Source: Phylloscopus collybita
Lineage: Eukaryota; Chordata; Aves; Passeriformes; Phylloscopidae
Length of the DNA: 64,000 nucleotides
Assembly (NCBI GenBank): GCA_027886175.1
Contig: JAJNNQ010000006.1
Location: 8,742,001-8,806,000, forward strand
Direction: 5' to 3'
Positions 1-10,135 of the stretch are shown here, in pieces. Made by a program: the position numbers and the translations under genes. Under the pieces are notes generated by a model, which had not been told where the DNA came from, did no database searches, and saw only the letters and a list, made by a program, of their open reading frames with translations. The first letter of the stretch is position 1. Every line of letters starts with the position of its first letter.

Positions 1-1042
1 ATATTGGAGGTGCCCACCTTCATCCCCTACCTGTGACACTGCAGCAGGGCAGGCTCAAGCTTAGATGTTCAAGTGTGAACCTTTTAGTATGTACTGCGAG
101 AAATAGTAGTACATACTAAAATAATGAAGTGTTTCTTGTGAGCTCTAGATAGTGCATAGTGAAGAATTCTAAAAGGAAACTTCTTCCCCACTTCTCCCAA
201 AGTACAATATGGTTCCTTCTTTCCCTTGTGCCATCCTCCCTCCACTTCATCCTCACTCATGTCCTTTTATCTACTTTTGACTCAGTTATCCTTCCTTTTC
301 CATTCTCTTTGTTGACTCCTCACTTTCTCTGCTTCTTGTCTTCACAAAGGTCCTGGAGGTTAAACAGAACCTAGACTGATACACTTTTAAGCCTCCCTTT
401 CAGTACATCATCTTTCCCTTCCACTGATGAATGCTTGATCTTTCTCTGGAGAGATGCATCCCAGGGGGCTGCCAGCAATTGACTACATGCTGTGTTACAC
501 CCTATATTCTTAAATTTGACTTGTTCAATTCACATTGAGACCCCAGACTAACTACAGTATTAAAATTAGCTTTCTTGTCCTATTTGCTAGCAGCCACTTC
601 CTCACCACCTGGTTTTGGAGTGGAAATGCTCTGATGTATGCTCTTCTTGCCCTTTACAGGAAAAAAATACTGTAACTGAACTTAGGTTTGTCATTGATTT
701 AGTGACAATTTACATGGAAAACCTTGACCATAGAATATACTCTGGTTCACATTAAAATTTTTCAGGAATGTCACACAGCCTTACTAGGAAAATATTAGTT
801 GTTCCATTTAGCTTTTTGTTTCTCAGTTTCATTTGATCTACTGTCCATGTTACTGCTGCATTCTGACTCCTCCCTCTTTTACTCAAATAATGCTGAAATG
901 TAAATTAACTTGCCCTCTCCCTGTAACCACTTAAGCTTTGGACTTCTCATACTCCTCCACAATTTTTTTGGTAACAAGTCTTCATCCTTATTAATTATTG
1001 CCAATCTTCCACCTTCTTTCATGCCGGGACTTTTTTGCCTCT
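1..1042. other. Unique noncoding DNA, no gene seen
   Basis: This is AT-rich single-copy-looking sequence. The reading frames here are under 75 codons and show no recognisable domain. I see no RNA gene or clear repeat before the CR1 copy that begins near 1043. Confidence 0.6.
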
Positions 1043-1405
1043 TTCACAGAACTACAGAATGGGTGTTGGAAGGGATCACTGGGAGTCATCTGGTCCAACC
1101 TCCCTGCTAAAGCAGGGTCATCCTAGAGCACATGGCACAGGATTGCATCCAGACAGGTCTTGAATTCTCCAGTGACAGAGACTCCAACACCTCTCTGGAC
1201 AATCTATTCCAACGCACGGTTACACGCGCAGTGAAGAAGTTCTTCCTCATATTCAGGTGTTTTTTCCTGTGCATTGGTTTCTCCCGTTTGCCTCTTGTCC
1301 TGAGAAAAGCCTGTCTCTATCCTCTTGACACCTGATAGACATTGATCAGTCCCATCTCAGTGGTCTCTTGTCAAGACTGAACAGGCCCAGTGCAGCTTTT
1401 TCCAT
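1043..1405 (-). mobile_element. CR1 LINE, 5'-truncated 3' end
   Basis: The plus strand reads as the reverse complement of an avian CR1 3' end. It opens with a degraded form of the terminal repeat (ttcacagaactacagaatggg), followed by the diagnostic words ttggaagggatcactggg, tctggtccaacctccctgct, ctctggacaatctattcc and gtgaagaagttcttcctcat, and ends near ctgaacaggcccag. About 360 bp remain, so the copy lacks all of ORF1 and ORF2 apart from the extreme 3' tail, as usual for CR1 insertions. Many substitutions from the consensus I know point to an old copy. The open frames at 910-1110 and 1132-1335 run through it and are not genes. The far boundary is uncertain by about 20 bp. Confidence 0.9.
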
Positions 1406-2780
1406 GGTACAGAAGCAAGAACAAGAGCCAAAGTCTGCTACACAAGGGTCTTTATTATAAACCCCATTAATTTCTAGACACTTTTCATTTGGGGTTGCTA
1501 GTGTTACATTATGCAGCTATTAAGAACTCTGATGCCTGTGCATAAATGTCAAAGGACACAAGCCTCTGTAAATACACAACACTAATATTAGTCCATCCAG
1601 AATAGGCAATTTTCATTGAGACAACTTTTACTTAATATTATTGCCTGTAAATGAGACCTGACATAGACAGTCCTGACAGGAAGCCTTTCAATTTCTAATT
1701 GAAACTTTACTTCTAGCTGTAAATTTACTACTGGTTTGTTCAGTGAAGCTAGGAGAGCTACATCCTTCTCTTCCAATCTGTAAAACAAGATTAGCCAAGA
1801 TTACCTCATCTAAAGAGCTTTTAAATTCATACAAATAAATGTCAAAGTAAGAACTAGTTTGGGTTTTTTTGTTTAATTTTTTTTAATGAGGTTTTTAAAC
1901 AAGCCATTCTTATAGAGCCAACTCCAAGGTCATACCTGAGATCTGAAACTTCTATTTCATAAGTATGTATAGCAAATATCTTGAGTAAATATACCAGGTT
2001 TTGTGTCTCCAAGGTGTTCTGAAACTAAGAAGGCAGACATTTGGTTGTGGCCCAAGAGAGTTTTTGTAACCACAAAACCCCCTAACTTTTACCCAAAGGG
2101 GGCATAATTATATAGACACTAACTCAGTATGAAATTTTAAAAATTGAGTTGTCTGGCAAGAAATTTATAATTAGAGAACTCTTGTAAAATATAAAGGTTT
2201 CAGATCCAAATCAGATATTTCAGCCAATAAACTGAAGATCAAAAAGAGGCAAGAAGTTGGCCTCCTTTCTGATGAAAGTCCATTGGGGTGCCAATAGACT
2301 GTGACTGCTTTTCTTACTAACTGTATTAATTAGGACCCTCAGGAAATTCCAAAGCAAAGAGGAGGATGAGAAGGAATGTTTGCCAGAATTGCTGTGGCAT
2401 GTGCCAAACCCCTCACTTTTAAGAAGATGTACAAAAACCAGTGACATTTTATCTATTCCAGCATAACTGAGCTCAGTGGGAAAATTCCACTGAGTTCAGT
2501 TCACGTATCAATTTACACTTAAGGGTAAAGTGGTTAAGTGTCTTGTCTAATTGAATTGTTTTTATTATGGGTTCTGGTTTGTCTGAACAGCATGGCATTC
2601 AGTACATTAAGATTGCCATACATGAGTAGCTCAAAGAAGTTAATTCTGTTGGAAGTTATTAAAAAGCAGAAAAAAAAAAATGCATCCTTTTTCCCTTACT
2701 GCTTATTTTCACATTTTTCAGAAGCATATTATGCTCTTCAAGACACTGCATCTAACACGCATAAAGAATACGCTAAGTAT
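1406..2780. other. Unique noncoding DNA, no gene seen
   Basis: AT-rich sequence without recognisable genes or repeats. The frames present (about 66-75 codons, minus strand) have no family signature. Confidence 0.55.
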
Positions 2781-2857
2781 GTGGTTTGGGGTTGTTTTGT
2801 TGTTTGTGGTTTCATTCTGGGTTGGTTTTTTGTTTTGTTTTGTTTTTTTTTTTTTTT
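2781..2857. repeat. TG/T-rich low-complexity tract ending in T15
   Basis: The stretch is made of G and T words (ggttgttttgttgtttg and similar) and ends in an uninterrupted run of 15 T at 2843-2857. The two overlapping frames at 2538-2891 (plus) and 2738-2959 (minus) owe their Phe- or Lys-rich parts to it. Confidence 0.85.
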
Positions 2858-2922
2858 AAAGAAGTCTAAACAATTAAGAAACAAAGAATGAGGGAAAGAA
2901 AAGGGAAAAAAATCTAGGGTTG

Positions 2923-2964
2923 ATGCTATGCCATTCTTGATTTGCATCAAGAATGGCATAGCAT
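2923..2964. repeat. Perfect inverted repeat: 19-bp arms, 4-nt loop
   Basis: The left arm 2923-2941 (atgctatgccattcttgat) is the exact reverse complement of the right arm 2946-2964, with ttgc between them. Transcribed from either strand it would fold into a 19-bp uninterrupted hairpin. Beyond the arms only scattered wobble pairs are possible, so it lacks the longer, bulged stem expected of a typical miRNA precursor. A fold-back (template-switch) mutation would produce exactly this structure. No transcript evidence is available from the sequence. Confidence 0.95.
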
Positions 2965-5900
2965 TTGCTTGATCCTAATAACAAAATGATTATAGAATTC
3001 GTTTTCAGAGTAAGTAATTCATGGATGTTGCTTAAAAAAAAAAAAAAGCATTTCTGATTTGAAAAATTCAATCTGTTGTGACAAGAGCCAAAGGCATCCA
3101 GACCTTTGAAGTACTACATTTACTTATAATGAAATGGTACTTCCTTTTAGGATAAAGAGCACCCAAAACTCTTCAACAGGTTCTTAATCGTTAAAGCACG
3201 TCTGTATTTGAACTAACACTAGAGTAAATATTTTTAACAGAGAAATCTCAGAACCAGTTCAGTAAAACAGAAATAAAATGGGATTGTAAAGAATGTCCCA
3301 TTTGCTGTATCCCAAGTGATATATTTGAAAGCAATTCCTTCTCCCTAGGCTTGGTTTCTGAACAAATGACTTGATCTGGGTTTCAGCACACTCTGCACAG
3401 TACCCTCTGCATCCCTCAGAAGTTTTTATTTCTGCATCACATCTGCTCCCTGCACTTTTCAGTATGTCAGGCTCTTCAGGCTTAGCTGCCACATGTTCTC
3501 TATCCTCTGCTCTGGTATCTCCAAGCAAATAAATCTACCTCACTTTTGCCCAGTCACTTCCTCTACAGAGGAACAAAGAAATGAAAATAAATGACATTCA
3601 TCACACACATACATTCTGAAACCACCACTGTTCTTTGTTCTTCTCACAAAACATCAATGAAGGCAAGAGAGCTTCATGACAATAATTGGGAGAACCACAG
3701 TAGAACATACATCACTGTCTGCATCTGGTGCTGTTTTGTATGCTCTGTGCAAGGATCTAAAGGGGTGACATTCCAGTGGACAAATGTTGTTTCAAAGTAA
3801 TACTAATTTATTCTGCTGCCTTGCACAATATGCACTGAGAGCTAGAGGCCAGAGATTGAACGATACTACAGATCTCTCCAGCACAAACTCTTCTCCTACA
3901 AATGCAGAATTAAGTATTCATGAAGAGATTTCAAAGGTCTTAAATGACTGTAGAGCTTTCAAGATGCGACACTGTGAACTAAGACACTGTCAAGTAACAA
4001 CTGGAAAGGAAAAATTTATCTCTTGAATATAACAGATACTCTACAATATTTTTCCCTATCTCTACTTTCACAAAATAACTGAACTAAATCTCTAAAAGGG
4101 AACAGAACTAAATCACAAAACCAAAACAAACAACAAAACAAATTAAAATCAACCTCAAAAAACAACAGTAAAAGAAAATATAGGGATTAATGATTGGCAC
4201 TAAACAGAACATGTCTCTTTCAGTTTATTTTTTAATCTAAGTAGACAAGAAAATGGCTGCTAGTTACACTTTTCTGATCAATACAGATCTTTATTGTCTT
4301 GTAAAATAAAAAAGCTTTTGAAACTCAGCTTGATCCTTCATAACAAATATTTTCTAGAGAATACAATTTTTGAGACCAATTTTTATTACATACCTTTTCT
4401 TTTTTAATCACTGCCAGTGACTGCAAACCCCTTCCCAAAATTAAAATTAAAAAAATACTGTGTTTTATTCCACCCACATCATGCACTGAGTTCCACCAAA
4501 TTTTCCATAAACAGAGCAATATGGAAACAATCTACCATACTCCATCACAGCTGGGCTCTTCCTATAAAGCACACCTGAAGAACCAGACTGAACTCACAGT
4601 TAGCTATATTCATTGGGGTAGCACTAATTTGCATCCTTTTACAGGAGTAAAACAGATGGAAACTCAATGTTGCAATACTGAGAAAGTCACAAACCATCTT
4701 TGCTTAAGTTCTTTCATCCCAGGAATACTAAAGTTCAAGAGACAGATGACCTGGACCAGCCAAAGGGCAAGTCAGTGCAGCTATTCTGTAGTCTCCACTA
4801 CAGAGGATCATGTTGGAATATAAAGCTGAATTCGTAGATTTGCCAGACACTCAAGGAATACTCTCTGCAGTGAGAAGTTGTCAAATGCAGCCTCTGCTAG
4901 TATGTGACTGCACTGTGTTGTAAGAACCCTGCTCATCTCAAGAGGTGCAAACCCACATGTGCAGGTTATACACCGACTTCAGAGTCACTGTGCCTCGTTT
5001 CTTCTCACTTTGCATGTGAAATCAAGACAAACTGTGCCCACTAAAAACAGTCTTGCTAAAATCCTTCTCCAATAAGCTTAGATTCGACATTCCTGAATAA
5101 TGGAATGGAGGTTAGTGCTTAACTGAATCAAATTACAGGACACTGCTTCTTATTTGAGGGATTGCTCAGAGACAAAAAGTAGGACTTCATTTTTTCTTAT
5201 TATGTGGAGTGGGAAGGAGGAGGGAAGCACTTATTTGTTTCTTTGGCTGGAAGGGTATTTTATTACACATAAGGCAGCGAATGCATTGACGTATTTATTT
5301 CCCAAGGGAAATGACAAATCAGTATATACCAGGAGAAACTTTGTCACTTGTCCTAGAACAATCCCCTCTGTTGCTCTGGGTGACTGCATATGCTCTGCCA
5401 ACGATTTTATTTTTATTTTCTTCGTATAGCTTTTATGATGTTTACCATTAGGCTACCAACATCACAGATAAAACACCCCACACACAGAGTCAGCATGCAA
5501 AGATTTACTTGGGAACTTGAGAAGGTTCTGGTTTCCATGCTCAGCTTAGGGAACAATTGAAGCTGATTTATTTTGCTCTTCCTGGCATCTTCAGTACCTC
5601 TTTTTCACTCACAGTATATATGATGTAAAAAATAGTTTTCAACCACATATTTATAAATAAATACTGGAAAACAAATCAGTCTTGGTGTATTGGTTTTTCA
5701 ACTCTTTTTTTATAGATACCTTCTTAAATATCCTGTTATTGTGGCATATGAGACTAACACACTGGCTGTGGATGTACCACTTTGCTACTTTAAGTTGAAA
5801 AAAAAAAAACCCACCTTCAAATTAGGCACTCAAAGTTACTACAAAGCCAAACCTTCAAAAGAAAAACGTTAGCACAGGAAACTATTGAGTGTGTATTTAG

Positions 5901-5989
5901 GCACTTACACTTATTTTTCGTTACTTGTAAGTTTGCATTAATGCATATTTCTTTACTTTGCTGCCTATAAGCATCCTTTTGTTGCTTGG
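2965..5989. other. Unique noncoding DNA, no gene seen
   Basis: AT-rich sequence with an A14 run at 3034-3047 and an AAAAC-rich patch near 4118-4165. The frames are 100 codons or fewer and unrecognised. I see no promoter, RNA gene or mobile element. Confidence 0.5.
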
Positions 5990-6085
5990 GGTGTATTTTT
6001 GTTGTTGTTCTTTTTGTTTTTGGGTTTTGGTTTGTTTGTGGTTTTGTTGTTGTTGTTTTGTGTGTTGTTTGTTTGTTTTATTTTA
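5990..6085. repeat. TTG/TTTG low-complexity tract
   Basis: About 95 bp composed almost only of T and G (gttgttgttc, tttgtttgtgg, gttgttgttg, tttgtttgtt). The valine/phenylalanine-rich frame at 5986-6267 is a translation of this tract. Confidence 0.85.
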
Positions 6086-6267
6086 GGATTTTTAAAGCAC
6101 ATAATACCATAACTGTATACAACGGTTTAAGTACTGCGTTCTGGGCAACAGGCTCTGCCCTGAGAACATGTCCTTCCCACTTGAAGACAATAAAGAAAAT
6201 GTGCCCTGTCAGTCTCCTTAACTGTTACTGTTTTTACCTTGTGTTTCTTGTGTTGCTAAAGTGCTGA

Positions 6268-6851
6268 ATCACATGGGTGTCACAGAGGTATGCGAAAACA
6301 GCTCCACTCAGGTAACAAAATCAGACAAACTGTGATTGAAAAAACCAGTGGCCAAAACTGACACACACCAAGAGTGACCATGACATGTCCCATGGTGTTC
6401 AACAGGGTATGAGTTTCCTGTGCCTGCTGGGAAAACATGACTATATGGACAAGGACAATGGCCCAAAGTGCACACTCACAGACTGACACAGAGCCCCAGG
6501 GGAACCAACAGATCTGGCTGCTCCACCCAAAGGGCCATAGGCTCACTGAGGGACATCCAGTAGGAAGAAAACCACTCACCTGGGGGTAGTGTGAGGGCAC
6601 ACATCCCAGCAAGTCTCTGTGGGCAGTGTCCCAGACCCCAAGGCAAGGTCTTCACCCCACAGACCTGCTGTGATCTGTTGTGAGTGGGGCTCTACAGACA
6701 AATGTTCAGCCAGGGCCCGTGGCTGTACAAAGTCACAGCCCAGGCCTTGTTCCTGGGCTGGCCCCTCCTTGGCTGAGGCCTCTGTTGGCCAAGGGGTCCC
6801 AACCTGCTCACTGCCCCACCAGGGGCAGCTCTGGGTCATGGTGCACCCACC
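6268..6851 (-). mobile_element. Probable ERV internal remnant (leader or gag side)
   Basis: Base composition shifts abruptly from AT-rich flanking DNA to distinctly GC-richer sequence near 6268 and returns at the LTR boundary. The segment directly abuts the inner (3') end of a minus-strand LTR, where the internal region of a provirus would begin. I do not recognise a primer binding site with certainty or any retroviral protein motif. The two minus-strand frames at 6280-6612 and 6576-6839 are open but overlap in different frames and have no family signature. If the reading is right, the provirus is deleted beyond 6268, leaving no gag, pro, pol or env that I can identify. Alternatively it is a different GC-rich repeat, or unique DNA next to a solo LTR. 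Confidence 0.4.
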
Positions 6852-7441
6852 TGTTGTGCTTTAACCTGGTCAGAAAGCTCAGCCCCACACAGCTGCTGGG
6901 TCACACCCTCCCAGTGGGATGGGGATAACGTTGTTAAGGGTAAAAGGGGGGAAAACACATGGTTTGAGAAAAAGACAGTTTAATAGGTAAAGCAAAACAA
7001 AGGCAAAATGAGAAATTTGTTTACTACTTCCTATGGGCAGTCAGGTGTTCTGGCATCTCCAGGAGAGCAGAGCTCCATCATATGGAATGGTGACTTAGGA
7101 AGACAAAGACTATCACTCTGAACATCACCTCCTTCCTTATTCTTCCCCCAGCTCTATAAGCAGAGAAGGATGCCATATGGCATGCAAGATTCCTTTGGTC
7201 TGTTGGGGCCAGCTGTCCCAGTTGTCTCCCTTCCCAACTTGTGCATTCCCAGCTTCCTCACTGGTGAGGTGGGGTAAGAGAGAGAAAAGGCTTTGGATGT
7301 GCACAAGAACTGCTCAAAAATAGCTAAAACATCTCCATATTATCAACACTGTTTTCAGCACAAATCTGAAACACAGTGCCATACCAGCTACTCTGAAGAA
7401 AACTACCTACTCTTCCCCAACCAAAACCAGCAACTGCCACA
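6852..7441 (-). mobile_element. Avian ERV long terminal repeat, about 590 bp
   Basis: Read on the minus strand, the sequence follows an ERV LTR I recognise from avian genomes. It begins near 7441 with a degenerate form of the usual TGTGCTGG start. It then passes gctggttttggttggggaa, the words gctgaaaacagtgttgat and ggtcagctg-like sequence, and a TATA-like site at 7151-7160. Next comes a segment ending in an ATTAAA polyadenylation signal (plus-strand tttaat, 6979-6984). It closes near 6852 with plus-strand tgttgtgctttaacc, the complement of a ...CA end. Orientation therefore runs from 7441 towards 6852. The family is probably ERVL-like, but I cannot fix the library name. Numerous substitutions and a weakened TATA box suggest an old, inactive copy. 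No clear target-site duplication is visible. The frame at 7293-7544 crosses its edge and is not a gene. Confidence 0.8.
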
Positions 7442-8326
7442 GCCACGGTGTGCTGCTGTAAGATATGAAAATAGGGGCAGAAAAGGCTGTCAGCAGACAC
7501 ACATTGGCCAGTGGGGCCGGAGTCTGTGTGTGATGTGTTCCTGACACATTTGGGACTTATTTTGGGAGTTGTTTTGAGGGGAGGAATGGTTATTTTGAGT
7601 TAAGTTTCCAGAGCAGGTTAGTAGACACCTCTGTGGAAACATTTTGCCTCAGAAAGTTGGCACATTAAGTGACTGGTGAAATAGAATGAACCAAATTAGA
7701 TCAATGGGTCAAATTCATTTTTGAAAGTAAAAAAGTGTGATTCTATTTTTTTTTTCAATGACATTCAGATTTCAGAGCACCATAAAATAAAGAGATTTTA
7801 TGTGATATACCATATCTGGCAAATATGGAACTGACAGAATAAATGACAAAATCTGTCTGTGCAGTGTATGTCTTCTTCGGTGAGCGGTTGCATTGATTAT
7901 AAAAGCTGCTGGAACTTGTAACTTGTTCCACATAAGTGACATACAGGCAAGCAGCTGATGCGTGAGTAATTTACTTGAATCAGGTCTCTCCATTGCTACA
8001 CTTCAGCTGGGAATGAAAATGCAAAAGTTGTTTGGCACAGCAGAAAGCTCCCTTAGCTGGAGAAAAGCTGTTGGATCCCACTGTTCACAGTATTTGATCT
8101 TAAAACACTAGAGGGCTGCACACCTTGAAATGTCTGTACAGTTCTACCCTGTTCTGCAAGCTGGCTTTCATAGTCTCTGCTGTTTAAACAGATTTCAAAT
8201 TTTGCTTTCGTCTAGTGTTGTCCCCCATGCCCCCGGCTCCCATTCTGCAATGGCAGAGGTAGAATTACGGCTCTCTCTCAGCTTCAGTTCCACTTGCAGT
8301 AAGAAAGTAAAGGCTTTCTTCTAGAA

Positions 8327-8372
8327 TTTTCTTCCATTTAAAAAAAACATATTTGTTTTCTTCCATTTAAAA
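8327..8372 (+). repeat. 17-bp direct repeat, period 29
   Basis: The word ttttcttccatttaaaa occurs at 8327-8343 and again, unchanged, at 8356-8372. This is a simple local duplication inside noncoding DNA. Confidence 0.9.
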
Positions 8373-9983
8373 CAAACAAACCTCTAAAATAGTATCCTCA
8401 CTCACACTAACTTTATTGCAGGCTCAATTCGGAAGTCACTTAAGTGTAAAAATGACTCATACAATGAGAATAAACAATATAATCAAAGGAGAACTTCAGT
8501 GTTGTATATGAGACTGGCTGAGCTAAGTAAAACTTCCAGTTTAGCAAAAGATTATTTGTTGTGATCAACTGTCCTTAGTCTCACCTTTGCAGGAGCAGAA
8601 GTGAGAATAAAATGACTTTGTAAACAACTGCAATTATGCCCTCCTCTTTTTCTTTTTTCCTCCATCCCCAATAAAGGGAAGGAAGGGAACATCCTCAGTA
8701 AAGTCCAAGGAAAGTTTCACATTCCGTATTTGCTATCAGGATTTATCAGATGTTTTGTAACCTCTTCTGTGCTTTTTGGTGCTTACTTAGAAGAATGCAT
8801 GAACAATTTGAGGAAGAAGGCCATGTGGCTTATAAACAAAATATTCATGCAGATGCCTAGTTGCAGGAGAGAATTTGAAAATATCACTCAGGTGGACTTG
8901 AACTGTTCTAAAACCAAAAGGCAAAATAAACAAATATGAACTTGCTTATTTTCGTACTCTAAATGCTCTCTGAGAAGTCCAGAGTACTTGATGTTGTCAC
9001 TACTTGTTTTTTCTTGCCAGCAGATTACTGAATTGTGATCCCTGTTTTGCTGAAGGAAGGTAAAAGCAAATTAAAGTTGCTGAGTCTGTCTGCAGTGGGT
9101 CATTTTGAAAGGTTCAGCCCTTATAGAGGTTTAGTTCTAGTTCTCTCTAGAAGATGGTTTCTGAGTAAGAAAATTATATATAGCTTAAGACTCAGGAAGA
9201 CAAAGCAGATATACACTGAGAACATAAGCATATAAAGAAGTTTTTTCTGGGTAAAGCAATATGTACAATCAGATAAATAAAAGGAGGAGGCATGCAGATG
9301 CACAGCTATTGACCTGGGGGAAGAAAGACTCCAGCAGTTTATTTTATTTGTACTGAAGTGATGGAAGTTAGTTATGCATGCTCCCTGAAACTGGCCCAAG
9401 AGCACAGTTTGGAGAGGTGGAGGAAAAGACAGCTTTACAGCACAGAAACATTCAGTAATCCATGAATTAGAGCTGAAAATGAATGCAACAAATCCAAACT
9501 TCCCTCTAAAGCCAAAGGACTAGACAACTACTCTGAGTTCTTGTGTTATTTAAATTGTGTTCACAATATAGTTTCAAATTTTAATTAATTTTTCAAAATT
9601 AATTCAAACATTGCAGACATTCATAACCAAAACTGAATTCACCAAAAATTAAAAATTCTGTTGAATTAAAATGATTTTTTTTTCTATTTTTCTTACCAGG
9701 TATTTTAAATTGGTATTCATAAATAAAAGATGCATTTAGTTCAAGTTTTATGCATTTCAGTCCCATAAGTTCATAAGTATTTTGCAAAGTAATTTTGAGA
9801 AACTTCAAACTCTGTATGATCAATAAGGCTCCCAAACCTTGCAGGCACTTTATGAATCACAGGTACCTTAAGCCCCGTAACAGAAGTTAAATCCTTAATA
9901 TCGCTTCGCTTCTTTTCTTTGATAAGAGGCAATTATCTGATTGCTGGATAGTGTTAAAATTGGGAGAAACACAAAATCTATTC

Positions 9984-10006
9984 AATTATTTAATTATTTA
10001 ATTATT
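9984..10006 (+). repeat. AATTATTT tandem repeat, about 3 copies
   Basis: Copies at 9984-9991, 9992-9999 and a partial one at 10000-10006. Each carries the TAAT/ATTA core bound by homeodomain proteins, but with this AT-rich background that may be coincidence. Confidence 0.85.
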
Positions 10007-10093
10007 CTACTCTTAAATAATTCAAAAAACCTAATTGGCAGTCTTTTTCATTTAAAGAACATAATATGTTTTGTGGTTACACTGACCATCTCA

Positions 10094-10135
10094 TAAACAA
10101 TTAGTGTAATAATCTAAACAATTAGTGTAATAATC
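10094..10135 (+). repeat. Perfect 21-bp tandem duplication
   Basis: Bases 10094-10114 and 10115-10135 are identical (starting taaacaattagtg, ending taataatc). Perfect identity suggests a recent duplication or strong local constraint. Confidence 0.95.

Noticed and set aside
6280..6839. Two minus-strand ORFs as host genes
   Set aside because: They overlap in different frames in a probable ERV-derived segment and have no recognisable domain.
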